A stretch of 64,000 nt of DNA. It comes from Bretschneidera sinensis (Eukaryota > Streptophyta > Magnoliopsida > Brassicales > Akaniaceae). Below are positions 34,833 through 47,929 of this stretch, piece after piece. Positions within the stretch are counted from its first letter, which is position 1. The number at the start of each line of letters is the position of its first letter. Location of the stretch: the NCBI GenBank assembly GCA_023935145.1, contig CM043705.1, forward strand, positions 53,189,084-53,253,083, written 5' to 3'. A program made the translations under genes and the position numbers. The notes under the pieces are model-generated. The model saw only the letters and a program-made list of their open reading frames with translations, ran no database searches and was not told the DNA's origin.

Positions 34833-37800
34833 TTTTTTTTTTCTAAATTAATCAATTTAAAAATTTTATTTATGAAATAGTTTTCGTTTTTAAAAAATCA
34901 AAATTTGTTTAAAAAATTAATATTTTATTTTTTTCTTAAAAAAACTTATAATTTTTTTATTTTTTTATAATAAATTAAACCATAAATAATTTCTATTGTC
35001 TGATTAAACGGAACTGATTACAATGTGAAAAATGGAGTGGAATCTACGGCCGCTGCATTGGTGAATGCAGTTGTCTAAGATACACAACATAATCTCTTGA
35101 TTTACTAACAACTTTCCCAATATTTTACTACCGGTCATTAAGTCCAATATCTGACAAGAAAATGCCAAAATGCAAGCAACCAATTCTTTTGAAAAACCCT
35201 AGTCAGTGGAAAAGTTCCCCTACACACCATTATTTTAGGCCTTAGCCTCTTTCCCACTGTTGTCACTTTCTTTACCCTTTGCCATTGTTTAATAGAGAAC
35301 CCCACATTCTAAATTGGTTCCTATCGATTCCATATTCGACCAATCAATACTCATTTTCTAGTCTCTATCATGATGGTTGGGAATTCTTTTAAGTCATTTT
35401 ATTGTTTAGTTTTGTCTGATTTTGTTTTTGTATATCAAAAATGATTTTTTGAAATAAATTTTGATAAAATAATATTAAAATTAAAAATTGTTTAATCTTT
35501 TATAAAAATAATTATCAAATTAATTTATATGTAAAATTAATATATTTTTTACACAAATTTTAGCTTTTAATATATATTTTTCAATCATTGCTTTCGAGTT
35601 AAATTATGGTATTATTATCTAATGTGTAGGCATTTATGCTCACTTTACTTTAATTATTTTTAAATGAAATTACATCATTTAATTATTTTTTAATTTTTTT
35701 ATTTCCCTCTCGTTTCTTAAAAATAAAACCAATCTAAAAACTTTCTCTGTGTGGTTGCTAGGATTGTGTTGTGACAATTTACGAAAAGTGAAAAGAAAAA
35801 AAAGTTTTTTGGGTGTGACATATGACATCTACTGCCACTCAAAAAAGCATAGAATTTTAAAAAAATTCGAGATTGAAATTTTTTTATATTAAAAAATATT
35901 GTGAAAACATATTTATTTCCCTAAAAAAAAAAAGAGATGATTTAAAATGAAAAACCTGAAAAATAGGAGACTATTAAAACTTGGGTCGAGCCAATAAAGT
36001 TGGTTGAAGTGAAAAAACAGCTGGGTTTCTTAAAGTTTAAAGTTTGAATTTTATTGATATGTTTGTTCAATTTTTATATTATTTTTATTTAAAAAGTAAT
36101 ATAGTAGTATTTTAAATTATATAATAATTTTTTAATTTTATATTATAATCAAATAAATTATTATATTTATAGATAAAATCGCTTTAATAAAAACAAGTGA
36201 GTCCAAACTAAAGCCATAAAATGAAAGATGCAATAAGTAAGAAGATAAACCAATAGAAAAATTTGCGATTTTAGATCTATAATTATTTAGTGAACTTTAT
36301 TTTTATTCATATTTCATTTACTCTCGTCAAGTTTAAGAACCTGTTTTTTTTTTTAAGTAAAATTGAACCACTTCGCATTTTATGTGATGAAAGCTTAAGT
36401 TTTTATATTTTTATTAAAGTAGTAGAGTTTCAAAACTAAAAAAATCATTAAGCCAATAGAAGAGAAGATAGAAATTAAACATAGAGAGAGAAAAAAAAAA
36501 GATTACATACATCGTTCACAAAAAGTTAGATCAAATAAACTGCATCAACGATTAATTCAGATGGGATAATCTAAACTAATTTTTCTCTATGTTATAGTTA
36601 CGTCAACATTGAGATGAGATAGATTTTCGTGCACAATTAATCAATCCGATTAACAAAATAACTTAATTATTAAGGTTGTAGGACTTGATAATTGAAAGAT
36701 AAACACATTTATTAAATGGTTACTACTAAATAATTTTAAGATGAAAATCGTAATTTAGCAGTAAAAATTTGAAAAAAAGATATTGAAACAATGAGAAACA
36801 TTTAATATAGTAGGTTTCCCTAAAATAGTAATCCATAATAGTACAAAAGGGAACAAACGTGGTAATGATAGAAACATGAGCTTTAAAGTTGAAGTGCTCA
36901 TTAAAAAATAGTGGGTCTCCCATCTTTTTTATATCTGTCCTATTCCTCTAAACAGAAGAAGCTATTCAAAATAAATCCATAAAACAATGAAATTGTTTTG
37001 TTGAGTTTAAAATCTATTTAAATTGGTGTTTATTTTTAAAATTTATAAAATATTTAATTAAATCAAATTAAATTATTTATTAATTTTAGTTATTGTTTAA
37101 TGAAGTTTAATAGAGCTTGATTTGATTTGATTAATTTTTTTTACAAATTAAAAAAATAAATATCGACTTAAAATTCAACCCAACGAATTCAAAATTTAAT
37201 ATATTTGGTAAAAAAACAAGATTTAATATCCAATTTTGTGTGGGGACTCCCTTTTCAATGTTATTTTCATTAAAATTATAGCACTCAATATATGAATAGA
37301 ATGATTAGTGATAGTGATGCATTTGGCCTACATTAATTTTGATTTATTGGTTACAAAATTACATTTGAAACAGTTTTTGATAAAATAGTAATATAGTTTA
37401 AAAATATTTGTTTTTTGGTAAAAAAATTATTAGTAAAAACAATTTTTTTTGTCACAAATTTAAAATTTCTTTTATTCTTTCATAAGCCATTTTATTTGAA
37501 GGTTAAATTTATCTTCTATTTATAAAAAACAAAAACTATCACATAAAATCTCTCAAATGGTATCTAAATAGTAAAGTGCCATCTGGTTTAGTAATAAAAA
37601 CAATTTATGACTTATATAATGATTTTTGAAAATATAAAAAAATATTGAAATTATAAATTATTTACTAAAATAATTATAAAAACAAATTTTTTAAAATAAT
37701 TTTTTTAATATAAAAAATATTTTATTAACCACTTAATATACATATTTTAGAATGTTTAACCAAACTTGGTTTATATTAAAATGATACCATTTCATAAAAA

Positions 37801-38140
37801 ACTCCTGGCATTGGAGGAGTACAAAGGAGAACGAAGAGAGTAAAAGAAAGGTGGTAGTAGCCTACTAGGTGAGTAAAGAAAGCATTAAAGAGTAGTTGGT
37901 GATGGCAATTACGAAAGTGAAACCAAATTAACAGCTCTGTTGCAACTGGCCTGTGACACATGATTTGGCCGGTAAAAAAACGGTAACGCTAGGAACAAGA
38001 ACAAAAAAGTAGAGGTGTGGGTTGCAAGGTAATTATAGGCTTGAAAAGAAAAATACCATCCTCTCTCTCTTGCTGTAGTACTAGTGACAGATTTTCCCAA
38101 GTAAAAAGCTCTGCATAGAAACAAAGGAAAACCCAAATTC
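34833..38140. other. Intergenic AT-rich DNA
   Basis: No gene recognised. Very AT-rich, with many T/A homopolymers. The minus-strand frames at 36726-36923 and 37776-38136 have no recognisable protein. Confidence 0.55.
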
Positions 38141-38560
38141 CACCCTGGCCTTTATTTTCTCTTTTTCTCTCAACATTCGTGAGCAGAGGGGATGATTGAA
38201 GAAGGTTTCCTTATTGTCCATTCTTCTCCAGACCAGTCATCTCTCTTCTTCACCATTCAGTTCTTTGTGATTTCTTTTTTTCTTTAGTCAAATTTTTTTA
38301 TCTTTCTTTAAGTGAACCCGTGAAAAAAAATGGGTCTTGCTACCTCTGTTTGGTTGGTAGCATAGTGAAATGAGTGATCTTTGTTTGTTCCCGGAAAATG
38401 AGGGAAAGCGAGGGAGAATAAGTAAAGGCAGAGTAGAGACAGAACCAAAGTCATTCTTTTTCTTGTTCAATACATTTTCTTATCTCTTTTCCTGTTACTT
38501 TTTTTTCTTTCCTTTTTTCTTTTTTCACTTTCTTTGCAAATTGTATCATTTTTGCAGATA
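38141..38560 (+). promoter_or_regulatory. Promoter/5' leader of the PAT gene, probable leader intron
   Basis: CT-rich DNA (38150-38300) like a plant 5' leader precedes the ATG. An acceptor-like TTTTTGCAG ends at 38556, four bases before the ATG at 38561, which suggests that an intron in the leader ends there. The donor could not be fixed. Confidence 0.5.
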
Positions 38561-41500
38561 ATGAGGAAGCATGGATGGCAACTTCCTTACCACCCCCTCC
38601 AGGTACTATTTTTTCTTCCTTATTTTTCAGTATGTATTTGTAAAGTTTTAATTTCGAGAGCTAATTTTGGTTATGTGAAGGTGGTGGCCGTTGCTGTGTT
38701 TTTGGCCTTGGCGTTTGCTTTCTACGTGTTCTTTGCTCCTTTTGTTGGGAAAAAGACGTTTCAGTATATTGCGATTGGCATCTACACTCCTCTTGTAAGC
38801 CATTTCACATTTTATTACTGTTACGTTGTATGAGATTTTACTAGTAGTTTTTGTGGGCTGAGGAACTCAGATCTGTGCTTTCACTGCTTGTTGATCTCTG
38901 TTTCATATGTTTGCTCTTTTTGCCTCTAATTTTAGGTTCTTTACTCATTTTTTTGTTTAAGCAACCAGTATTTTGAGGTCCTTCCTCATTCCGGGTCATG
39001 TTTATCTTTTGGTAATGTTATCTATAGATCCTTTCATGTATATCATGAACCTGTCACTTTAGCTGATAGGCCAATGGGTTGCTCGTCTTTGACTATTTGT
39101 GCCTTCTGAGAGGCACTGACTCTATACTAGTTGAATTTCAAAATTTATCCATCAAAAGATCAGAAATGTTTACTTGTTTGGACAATAGCATAATATCTAT
39201 TTATTTTCTTTCTGATTGTGAATTCCTGCTTTGATGCGTCTTGCTGCGGGGACAATAAGATGTTTGATATGAGAGTCAGTTTTGCAGGGTGTTTGTAATT
39301 TCTCTGGTTCTTCAATAAAATTCTTTCACTTACCAAAAAAAAAAAAACAGAAAGATGTTGGATAAAGTAGTTTCTTCTGTAAGGTCACTGGACAAGTCTA
39401 TGAAAGAACATATGAGATTGTCCATGGAATATTTCAAAACAGCCTAGCCATTGCTGAATTGCGTAAACTTGTGTGTGAACTGTGAACTTTGCTAGCTTCC
39501 CTTATAGAAATTCTGGTTCGACGGTGTAATTCAAGTTTCAGTCAGCTTACAAATTATTGATCATGTCAATAGACGATTTGAGTCATCATTTTCTTCTCTC
39601 ATGGTCTTGTATTGCTTGTGAAATCTGAGGGTTGAAGTGTGAGTGATAAACTATATTGATCTTGGGATAAGCTGAATGGGAATTACTATACTTCTGTTGT
39701 GGCAAAGAGGGAGATCTGATGTGTTAAGCCCTTGATTTATGACATCAATGATATTTTAAAGAAACAAATGCTACATTGTGCCAAGTTGAGTTTGCCTGTG
39801 TTGCGAGGGTGTATGAAACTAGGTTAATTTAATGTTAACTTGGTGTCCAACTATCCATACAGTCACACTTAATCTAGAGGGCTGTCCAAGCAGTGGCCAT
39901 TACTTCAATATGGAGCACTAGATTGATGTTGTATTGTATATACTTACACTGGAAATTAAAGAAGTTGCTTGTTGAAATTCTAGTCCTTGAACAAAAGTTA
40001 CTAATTGCATTCATGCAGGTCATGGAGCATTTGCTTTCTATTTATTTGCATCAATATGAGTGGTTTCGATCCTGTTTTTCTTCATTTTATTAGATGTGTG
40101 TACTCATATCATACTAGCATATTAGTAACATCTCTTTTCTTTCTAGATTACATGTGCCTTCGGCCTCTATATTTGGTGTGCTGCAGCCGACCCTGCAGAC
40201 CCTGGAGTTTTCAGGTCCAAAAAGTATCTCAAAATTCCTGAAAATGGAAAACATGCCGGACCAAAGGATTCAAAACTAGGTGGGGAATCAACTTCATCAA
40301 TGCATGATGGGAGTACTGTTACAGTAGGTGGGAAACCTCTGGAAAAGGATGCGTTAGCCTCAGATGCAACTTCGAAGGACCCAAATGATGAAATTGAGAA
40401 GAAAGATTCGTCATCAAAGAATTCATCTTGTTTGTTGTTGCTTTGCTCTCCATGTGCTTTTATCTGTAATTGCTCTAGTTCAAGAGAGGGATCTTCTGAG
40501 CAACATATGAGTGAAGATGGCATGTTCTATTGCAGTTTGTGTGAAGTTGAGGTATGAAAAAGGATTTGAAATCACAAAAGTACGTTCCTATTTTAAATGA
40601 ATAAGTAGATTTATTCCATGGTTCATGTTGACAAAGCTCGAGTAATTAGTTGGCTAGATATTGAGGAATATCATTTTAATGTCATAGCATGCAGAAGTCA
40701 GGTGCACTATATTTGGGTTATATGTTAAGAAACTTCTTTAGGTGGTCAATTTAAAGTATTACACTCTGCAACTTCGCTGGGCTTGCACCAATCTGATAAA
40801 TGATTTTGAGATTTTTTATATTGCTTTCCATTGAGATTGTATACAGTTATGATGTTTAAATTATTATTTTTGGCAGGTTTTCAAATACAGCAAGCACTGT
40901 AGAGTTTGTGACAAATGTGTTGACCGTTTTGATCATCACTGCAGGGTAAACGGGATGATCTTGATTTTTTGGATTTATTTTTCTTCCTTCATGGTTCCTA
41001 TAACACTCCTTTCTTTTTTGTTTTTATCCTTTTCTTTTTCCCTTGTGCAGTGGCTTAACAACTGTATAGGCAAAAAGAACTATCGACAGTTTTTCACCCT
41101 CATGGTTTCTGCCATTCTCTTGGTAAGCATTGGCCTCCATCTTCTGTGTTGCTTAGAATTATCAATAGTTGGACCACAATTATCAACAACATTATGACCT
41201 GTAAATCTTGAGTGAACCGTAAGTCCTTCATAGCTTAACTCCTTCCAGCGTCAAGACAGCATCCCTGGGTATCATTATGAAAAAGAAGAAAAATTCTTAT
41301 CAGCTATCATTCCTGAAACATTTGTTGCCTGTGATCTCCTGCAACTTCATATATTTTGTTCTTCCTTGTATTGAATAGTTTACGCTGTATTATTGCCAAC
41401 TTTGGCATAACTATTGGCTTCCCGAGGAAAATTCATAGTAAGACCTTTATTTTCAAGTCATTTTCATTTTAATTGATTATTGACAGGTATATACATGGTT

Positions 41501-43666
41501 TGTCCCCTTTGGGGTTTGAGATTGCAGCTTATTTTACAATGGTCGACTGGAATTCTTGTACTCATCCGCTGCTTCCTTGAGTGGAAGCGATTTGCTGTGG
41601 ATATCTCCTCCAAGTTAGGAAGCAGTTTCTCTTTGGTTCCGTTTGTTATTGTGGTGGTGAGTGAACCTTTTTTTTTCTTTGAAAAGGAAAAATGTGCTAG
41701 CTGAGCTGTTAGTTTTTCCCACCTTATCTAAATTCACGATTTTTTTGGGAAATAAAGAAATAATTTCTGATGTCAAACTAACGAATTCAATTTCACATGC
41801 TTACAGGCAGTATGCACTATTTTGGCTATGATTGCAACTTTACCACTTGCTCAGCTCTTCTTCTTTCACACTCTCCTTATTAAAAAGGTTAGTTTGTCAA
41901 TCGGTTCTTTTGACTCTGTGAACTGTGTTTTTGTTCTGATACCTCCCTGGATGAATTCATGTCTTAAACTTTCCTTTCTTTTTCCTTTCTGATAACAATA
42001 TTTTTTACTTAGAGATCCATTCAGGGTAAAAGTAGCAGTGTTTTTGTGTGTATGTGGCATTTTGTGATTCTGATCCTGTTTTATACTAAAAATGTGGTTG
42101 TGTTTTGTTCATGGATCAAGTGAAGGCCTTAAGTGTGATTATTGGGTGATTGCTGTGTTGTGAAGGGAATTAGCACATATGATTACATAATTGCTCTAAG
42201 GGAGCAGGAGCAAGAGCAACAAGGAGTTGAAGGTCAGCAGAGTCCTCAGATGTCTCCTGCCAGCTCACTTACTGGATTAAGCAGTGCAAGCTCCTTTTCT
42301 ACTTTTCACCGTGGGGCATGGTGTACGCCCCCTCGCTTGTTTCTTGAGGATCAGGTAATTTTAACCAATCTACTCTTCCCCCTTATAGGAGATACTACCA
42401 TATTCATGAAATTTTATATAAGATCAGTTGTAGTTACTCTGCCAAAACAATGACGTCATTGATTGTTTCTCTTGGAAACTTACCATACCCAAATTGTAAT
42501 TTTTTTTCTTGAATTTTGTGTTTTTATTAATGATTGGCTTCCTTGGATACAAGGCAACATGCATTATTTGGGCTGGTAGTTTCTTTGCAAGTGGAATGTT
42601 ATGTCTTTTTTTCACTGTTATTTGCTAAAATATAATAAACAAACAGTACACTTAAAATGATTTGGATATTAGCTAGAAACTATAATACTCGATTTTTAAC
42701 TGATTTCTGAGTAGTTCCTTAACCATTTTGAATGGCTTAAGGGATTAAGCAGCATGAGTGTTACAGACTGAACGGTTATCTGGAGAGTCAAATTGGTCTG
42801 TGCAATGATGTGATTGAGAATCACTTCATTATCGTCCCATTGTTGTTATGTTGATGTCATTGTGATTTATGTTTCCCTTACAGTATGATGTAGTTCCTCC
42901 GGAAACCGGATCTGTAAGTTCACATGGAAAAAAGATGGTGGGAGAGGAGCCAATTAAGAAAAAGAACCCTGGAGCAGTGAAGATCAGTCCCTGGACATTG
43001 GCACGACTTAATGCAGAAGAGGTTTCAAAAGCTGCAGCAGAGGCAAGAAAAAAGTCTAGAATCCTGCAACCTGTAGTGAGACGGGAAGCCCCTTTTGGGT
43101 TAGAAACCGACAACAGCTTTGGCAGCAGTAGCCGACAAATGTTCCCAAGGCTTGACAATAATAAAAGGAGAGCTACTAAGCGGGTGCGCCTCCCAGCTGA
43201 CTTACCTATGGAGCCCCTAATGAATATTCCTGCGAAAGCTATTGAAAAAAGTTTCAGTGTGACATCATCTAGTTTGGCACCTCTTCAGCTTGAAGCACGG
43301 AGTGCTTTCCAAACAAGCCGAGCAATGTCAAGCTCGGCCGGAATTGTTGCTTCTTCTCCCGAGAGCAGTTTAGATTCACCAGATATTCACCCTTTCCGTG
43401 TCTCGTCATCAGGAGCTGAAGATTCAAGACGGCTCACAAGTTTATCTTCTGCTGGTGTGGCAGCTCAGAAGGGAATCCCATTTTCAAGGTCTACTAGTGA
43501 TGGGTATGATGCCTCTGGTGGGGAAGATAGTGATCGGGTTCCTTCCAGGATCATTCATAGGTCAACAAACTGGAGTAACCTTCTCTTTGGCTCCGATCAG
43601 GATGAGAGGACCATTAAATTGAAAGCTACATCTTCATCTAACCAGGCTAACAATAGAAAACTTTGA
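38561..43666 (+). CDS. DHHC-type protein S-acyltransferase, PAT21/PAT22-like
   Basis: Nine coding exons, all phase 0: 38561-38602, 38681-38794, 40147-40551, 40877-40945, 41051-41122, 41528-41656, 41807-41887, 42166-42354 and 42884-43666, giving 627 residues. The enzyme transfers palmitate to cysteines of membrane-associated proteins. Transmembrane segments are predicted at about 15-34, 41-63, 222-247 and 272-297. The cysteine-rich domain spans about 181-225; DHHC is at 206-209 with catalytic Cys209, followed by the NNCIG motif. A variant of the conserved post-TM4 motif reads GISTYDY. The long cytosolic tail (about 300-627) holds [20 protein letters not shown], a basic cluster ([13 protein letters not shown]) and Ser-rich stretches ending near [17 protein letters not shown]. 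The N-terminus [14 protein letters not shown] and this tail place it in the PAT19-22 clade, closest by memory to Arabidopsis PAT22 (At1g69420). All splice sites are GT..AG and no lesion was seen, so it is probably functional. Start: first ATG, with conserved N-terminus. Confidence 0.93.
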
Positions 43667-45235
43667 CCGTCCGCGAATTAATGAAGTTTGGTTCATTTTG
43701 ATTTCATCAAACGGAAAAGTTCAAAATTCTTTTATTCATGGACTGAAGTGTTTTAAGGATCAACTGGCAATCCTCAGCTTTGCCCAATTGGTTATCAGCT
43801 TTTGGGATACTGGAAGAAGGGCTTCCTGAAGAAGATGCGAGAAGGGTTGTAAAGACTTAGGTTTCATTTAAATACACTCTACACAATGTCTTTTGCTTGA
43901 GCTTCATTGCAGCCTTGGGTCATGGTCCCTTGCATTTGGGACGGACGAGAAGGCTAGTTTGCTGCTGTATTGCTTATAATACTTAATTGTACTCCGTGTG
44001 GGGTTTTGTTAAAATGGATTATTACTCATGGATCCTGGATGCCTTCTCAATGAACATTCCAGTGACTTTGTTCCTGAAAAGAAATTTACAGTGAGCAATG
44101 TTACTGAATCTTGTAATTGTTCACAAGTGGGAATCATCTTACATTAATATATCAGTTTCTCCGTTCATTCTCTGTAACGTACTGGGATTGCTCTAAGCAG
44201 AATGTTTCATATTCTGTTATATAATGATTTTGTTTCTTAAACAAAGCTGAAATGGAAGCTTTTCAGATGACTTGCAGAGGTAGAACCTGCAAGGTAAGGT
44301 AAAACCATAGGAGCCCAAGTTAAGTAGTCACGAGAAAGAAACTGATGATAGTCAGATTGACTTAATAGGCTGTCGCACGATTATGGAAAATTGAGAGAGA
44401 CTGATTTTAAGTCAATGGTTAAGTTCCCTCCACTCAATCTTTATAGTAGAAGAATCAAAAATAAAAACAGAGTAGCAATCAACAATTAATTTCAATGTCA
44501 AAGGAATTTCAGATGAATCAGATCTTCATGTGCAAAAGAAAATGGCCCGTCATGGATGCGTCAGGCATCCAAAGTACAGTAAGTGGTTCTTCAAATATGC
44601 AGGAAGGGAACCATAATGCAGGGCAGGCAAGATTGATGAATTTCACAATTACAACGTTATTGCATTGCCAGATATTGTAAACCAAGCTGGCACATGTCCC
44701 CGTGTTATATACACCAGAATTGTTGATCAGATCTTTCAACAACGAGATCATATTTTATACATGTTTGGATGTCGATTCAGACCCTTGGGCAACAGCGACA
44801 AGTATGAACTTGGAAGTTTTTTTAATGTTAAAATCCACACGCCTCGAACCCATGTCCTCATGAAAACGCTCCAAAGCCTACTGGACCTGGAACTATGAAC
44901 CTGGAAATGTATGGTACACAAAAATGGTTTAAATTCTCTGCAGTATGTCCCTCAACTCAAAAAGGTTATCCCTAATTCAACTGGAATCTTACAGAGACGG
45001 ATATGGTTACCCCTAATTATTTTATTTGAATTCCAAATCTGCCTCCGCTCAAAGGTTAAAACCCACAACTTGATTTCCCCACAAGCACAAATGTCCAAGC
45101 TCAGTTCACTTCTAAATATACCAAATCCACCACTAACTGGACCTTACTGATATAATGATACGAGGCAGCCATCGTAAAGAGTAAAGACAAGAACTTACAA
45201 GTTACAAGAGCTTAGATGTAAAATCATTTGCTGTC
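43667..45235. other. 3' flank of the PAT gene, intergenic
   Basis: 43667 to about 44200 is the likely 3' UTR. The rest, up to the convergent gene, has no supported gene; frames at 44495-45150 and the minus-strand frame at 45195-45437 show no recognisable protein. Confidence 0.5.
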
Positions 45236-45288
45236 CTTGCAAGAGCAAAGCTATTTTTTTTTTTTGATAAGTCTTGCAAGAGCAAAGC
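45236..45288 (-). mobile_element. Minimal non-LTR retroposon tail with 16-bp target duplication
   Basis: CTTGCAAGAGCAAAGC occurs at 45236-45251 and again at 45273-45288. Between them is a 21-bp insert which reads ACTTATC followed by an A-rich tail on the minus strand. A long perfect duplication around a poly(A)-ended fragment is the mark of a severely 5'-truncated LINE or SINE insertion. Confidence 0.7.
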
Positions 45289-45948
45289 GATATTAGATGC
45301 CAGATTCCCTTCACCCATAATCTTTTCTTGGGCATAAGAAAAAGGGTTTCCAGTCCATCTAGAAGCACACTTGAAGATTCACTAGTAAATTCATTAGAAA
45401 CAAGGTTACCAAAACGCGTAAGGTAGTGAAAAGACAAACTACTTATGCGTGCAAATTCAGTACTCAGATTTGAGAACTAGAATCTGACAACCAATCACTA
45501 CTAACTCATCATGAAATGATTAAGCTAAGGGATACATCGTTAAATTTTGAAACGTCATTTGCAGATAAGTAAATGAGTGCGTGTACACATACCGAAACAC
45601 AAAGTATATCTCTATCGCAAATAACTTGTGAAAATGTGAAACGTTCAACACCACCACTTAATTCCCATCCAATCAATTCAGCAAGCTTGAAAAAAGATAC
45701 CATTATATGCAACAAAAACTGAAAGTGAGAGACACCTTTTACTGATAGATGTTAAGCTTGATACACATTGTTGGTATGTTCTCTAATAGCTTAAACTTTT
45801 GGGAGAACTCGTAACTACATTGATAGAGCAATAAATATATCAATATGAAGGTGTTAGAGTAAGCAGAATACAATTGTTGTTCCACTTCCCAGTGGCAAGT
45901 TTTTGGATAAATGGTAACTAAACTAACATTGATACACATACACTCTTA

Positions 45949-46599
45949 GGCTATGATTGGATGAGAGGAAAAATGGGAAGAAAGAAGAGGGAGAGGAAAA
46001 TAAAGTCAGTGAAGGGCACTTTTTTATTGTCCGGTAGAAAAGAAAAGTAAGGGGAAAGAAAAGTGAGAGAATTGATGTTTTCTTCCCACATTTATAAATC
46101 ACAGTCATCCTAAATTGGGATGATTGAGGAGCAAAGCTAATTTTATTTTTGTCATTTTCTTCTTTCTTCTCACTTTTCCATCATCTTTACCAAACACATG
46201 ATGAAAAACATCATATTTTTTATTTTTCCATTCTCTCTCTCTTCTCTCTTCTCTCTTCCCACTTTTCTTCTCTGCCAATAAAGCTTTAGGCTATGATAGA
46301 TAGAGAGGAAGGTGAGAGGAAGGGTGGGTGGAAAGAAGGAAGAGGGGGAGGAAATAACTTAACTGTCGCTTGGTAGAAAAAGAAAGTGAGAAGAAAGAAA
46401 AGTAAGAGAATTGGTACTTTATTCACTCTCCCAAATTGGAAGGATTTGGGAGAGTGAAAGCAATAATAAGCTAACTTCATTTTTTTATTGTTTTATCTTA
46501 TTTCTTTAACAATTTCTACCAAACACATGATAAAAAATCAATGTTTTCTTTTCTTCTCAAATTTCCTTCCTCACATTTCTCCCCAACCAATCATAGCCC
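45949..46599. mobile_element. Two related MITEs in tandem
   Basis: GGCTATGATTGG at 45949 and its reverse complement CCAATCATAGCC ending at 46599 are terminal inverted repeats. A second start (GGCTATGATAGA) lies at 46289. Both units share GAGAGGAA near the start and ACCAAACACATGAT in the middle (46191 and 46522). The first unit appears to lack its right terminus. No coding sequence. Confidence 0.6.
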
Positions 46600-46929
46600 A
46601 AGTTTCATTTCAAACACTCCCAGAAAGACAAAGAGCTCAACTAAAAATTATTACCAATATCAAAGAACACCCATAAAGCCGTTAATTTCCCATGTAAGCA
46701 CAAAGACACCCATTATATGCAACGAAATTGAAATTAACAGAGTTTTTTCCAAAGCATCAACAAGCTCAAAAATGACGAAATTATTTGGTATTCACAAGTC
46801 TCATACTATCTTGTTCCCATTATTCACTTATCTTTTATACGCAACAAAAAAATAAAGGTCCTAACCAATTACAGACAATAAAAACTGAGAGCAAGTATAG
46901 ATAGTAAAAGGTCAATAACCTCATAGCTA
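46600..46929 (-). other. 3' flank of the membrane-protein gene
   Basis: Non-coding DNA just beyond the stop at 46930 and likely to include the 3' UTR of that minus-strand gene. Confidence 0.45.
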
Positions 46930-47929
46930 TCAAGTACTATAAGCAACAGAGACAACATGAGGGACTTTCTCATCATCGAAGGGCAAGCTGATATACTCCC
47001 TAGCAAACTCCTCAGCAATCTCCCCTGCAAGCTCCCCATGTATAGCCTTGCAATACATATACAACACAGCATTTGCAGCGACATTGTAAAGCATGAGCAA
47101 CGTGAGGAAAGTTGATGTGAGCACAATATCCGCAACAAATGCCCAACTCCTCCACCACCCATCATCAGCACGATTCAAGCTCGCAGCAGATACAGAGCGG
47201 CTCCACAACAACCCCAGCAGCGAACCCGAAAAACAACAGCAAAGACAAAGAAACGCCTCTCGTTCCCTCGATCAAGCCCGTGCTCCTCTTCAATGGCTGC
47301 AAACCCCAGGTGGATTCCACCACCACGGCCACACACACCAGAGTCCAATTCACTTGCAAATACATCAACACCAGTACTAAAACCAGCGAAAGAAGCACGC
47401 AAAACCCAACGAAATAAGGCGAAAAGTACCCAATTTGAAGATCCATGAGCTCAATCCCTCTAATCACCAGAAACAAGAAAAGCCCAAAGATAAGAATGAT
47501 CCCAGATACAATTATCTCGGCAACGGTAACAGTAACCAATAGAGGTAAAAAAGAAGTGAAGCCCGATTTGATAGCGGATGCGAGCTTGACAGGTCTGCCG
47601 TAGAACCCCTGGAAGACGCTGTAGGTGATAGACCCAACCGCCCACAAAGAGAACACGAAAACGAAGACCGTATAAATGAGTGTTAGGAGAATCAAGTTGG
47701 TGGGTATGATGGGTTGGTCTCGATGAAGACGAGGAGCGTAACTGAGGAGTGATACACTGCTGTGTGCGGTTGATTGGGTGATGAGCTGTTGAACGGAAGG
47801 GTAGACGATGACAGAGAAGGAGAGAGGGAGGAGGAAGAGAACGGAGAGAGCGAGGAAGTGGCGGGAATGGGCGTTGATTATGCGCTTTGATTCGTAGAGG
47901 ACTGAGCAGAAGTCGGTGGGTGTTGCCAT
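46930..47929 (-). CDS. Polytopic plant membrane protein of unknown function (one frameshift)
   Basis: Single-exon gene starting at the ATG at 47929 (MATPTDFCSVLYESKRIINA). Hydrophobic segments lie at about residues 25-47, 76-105, 124-157, 168-204 and 226-240; another follows after the frameshift (WAFVADIVLTSTFLTLLMLY). The frame ends early at 47165. The protein evidently continues in the next frame from about 47212 (LLWSRSVSAASL) to the stop at 46930 (..SVAYST). Removing one base from the four-base C run at 47213-47216 (G on the coding strand) would give about 332 residues. The break could be a real mutation or an assembly error in the homopolymer; the rest shows no decay. From memory it resembles the Arabidopsis At1g69430/At1g26650 family, whose function is not established. 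It is convergent to the PAT gene 3.3 kb away. Confidence 0.68.

Noticed and set aside
37560..37760. Possible hAT-type MITE with CTGGTTTAGTAA / TTAACCAAACTTGG ends
   Set aside because: The end similarity is short and no target duplication was found; AT-richness alone could explain it.
42829..43158. Minus-strand frame opposite the last PAT exon
   Set aside because: Shadow of the well-supported plus-strand exon 42884-43666.
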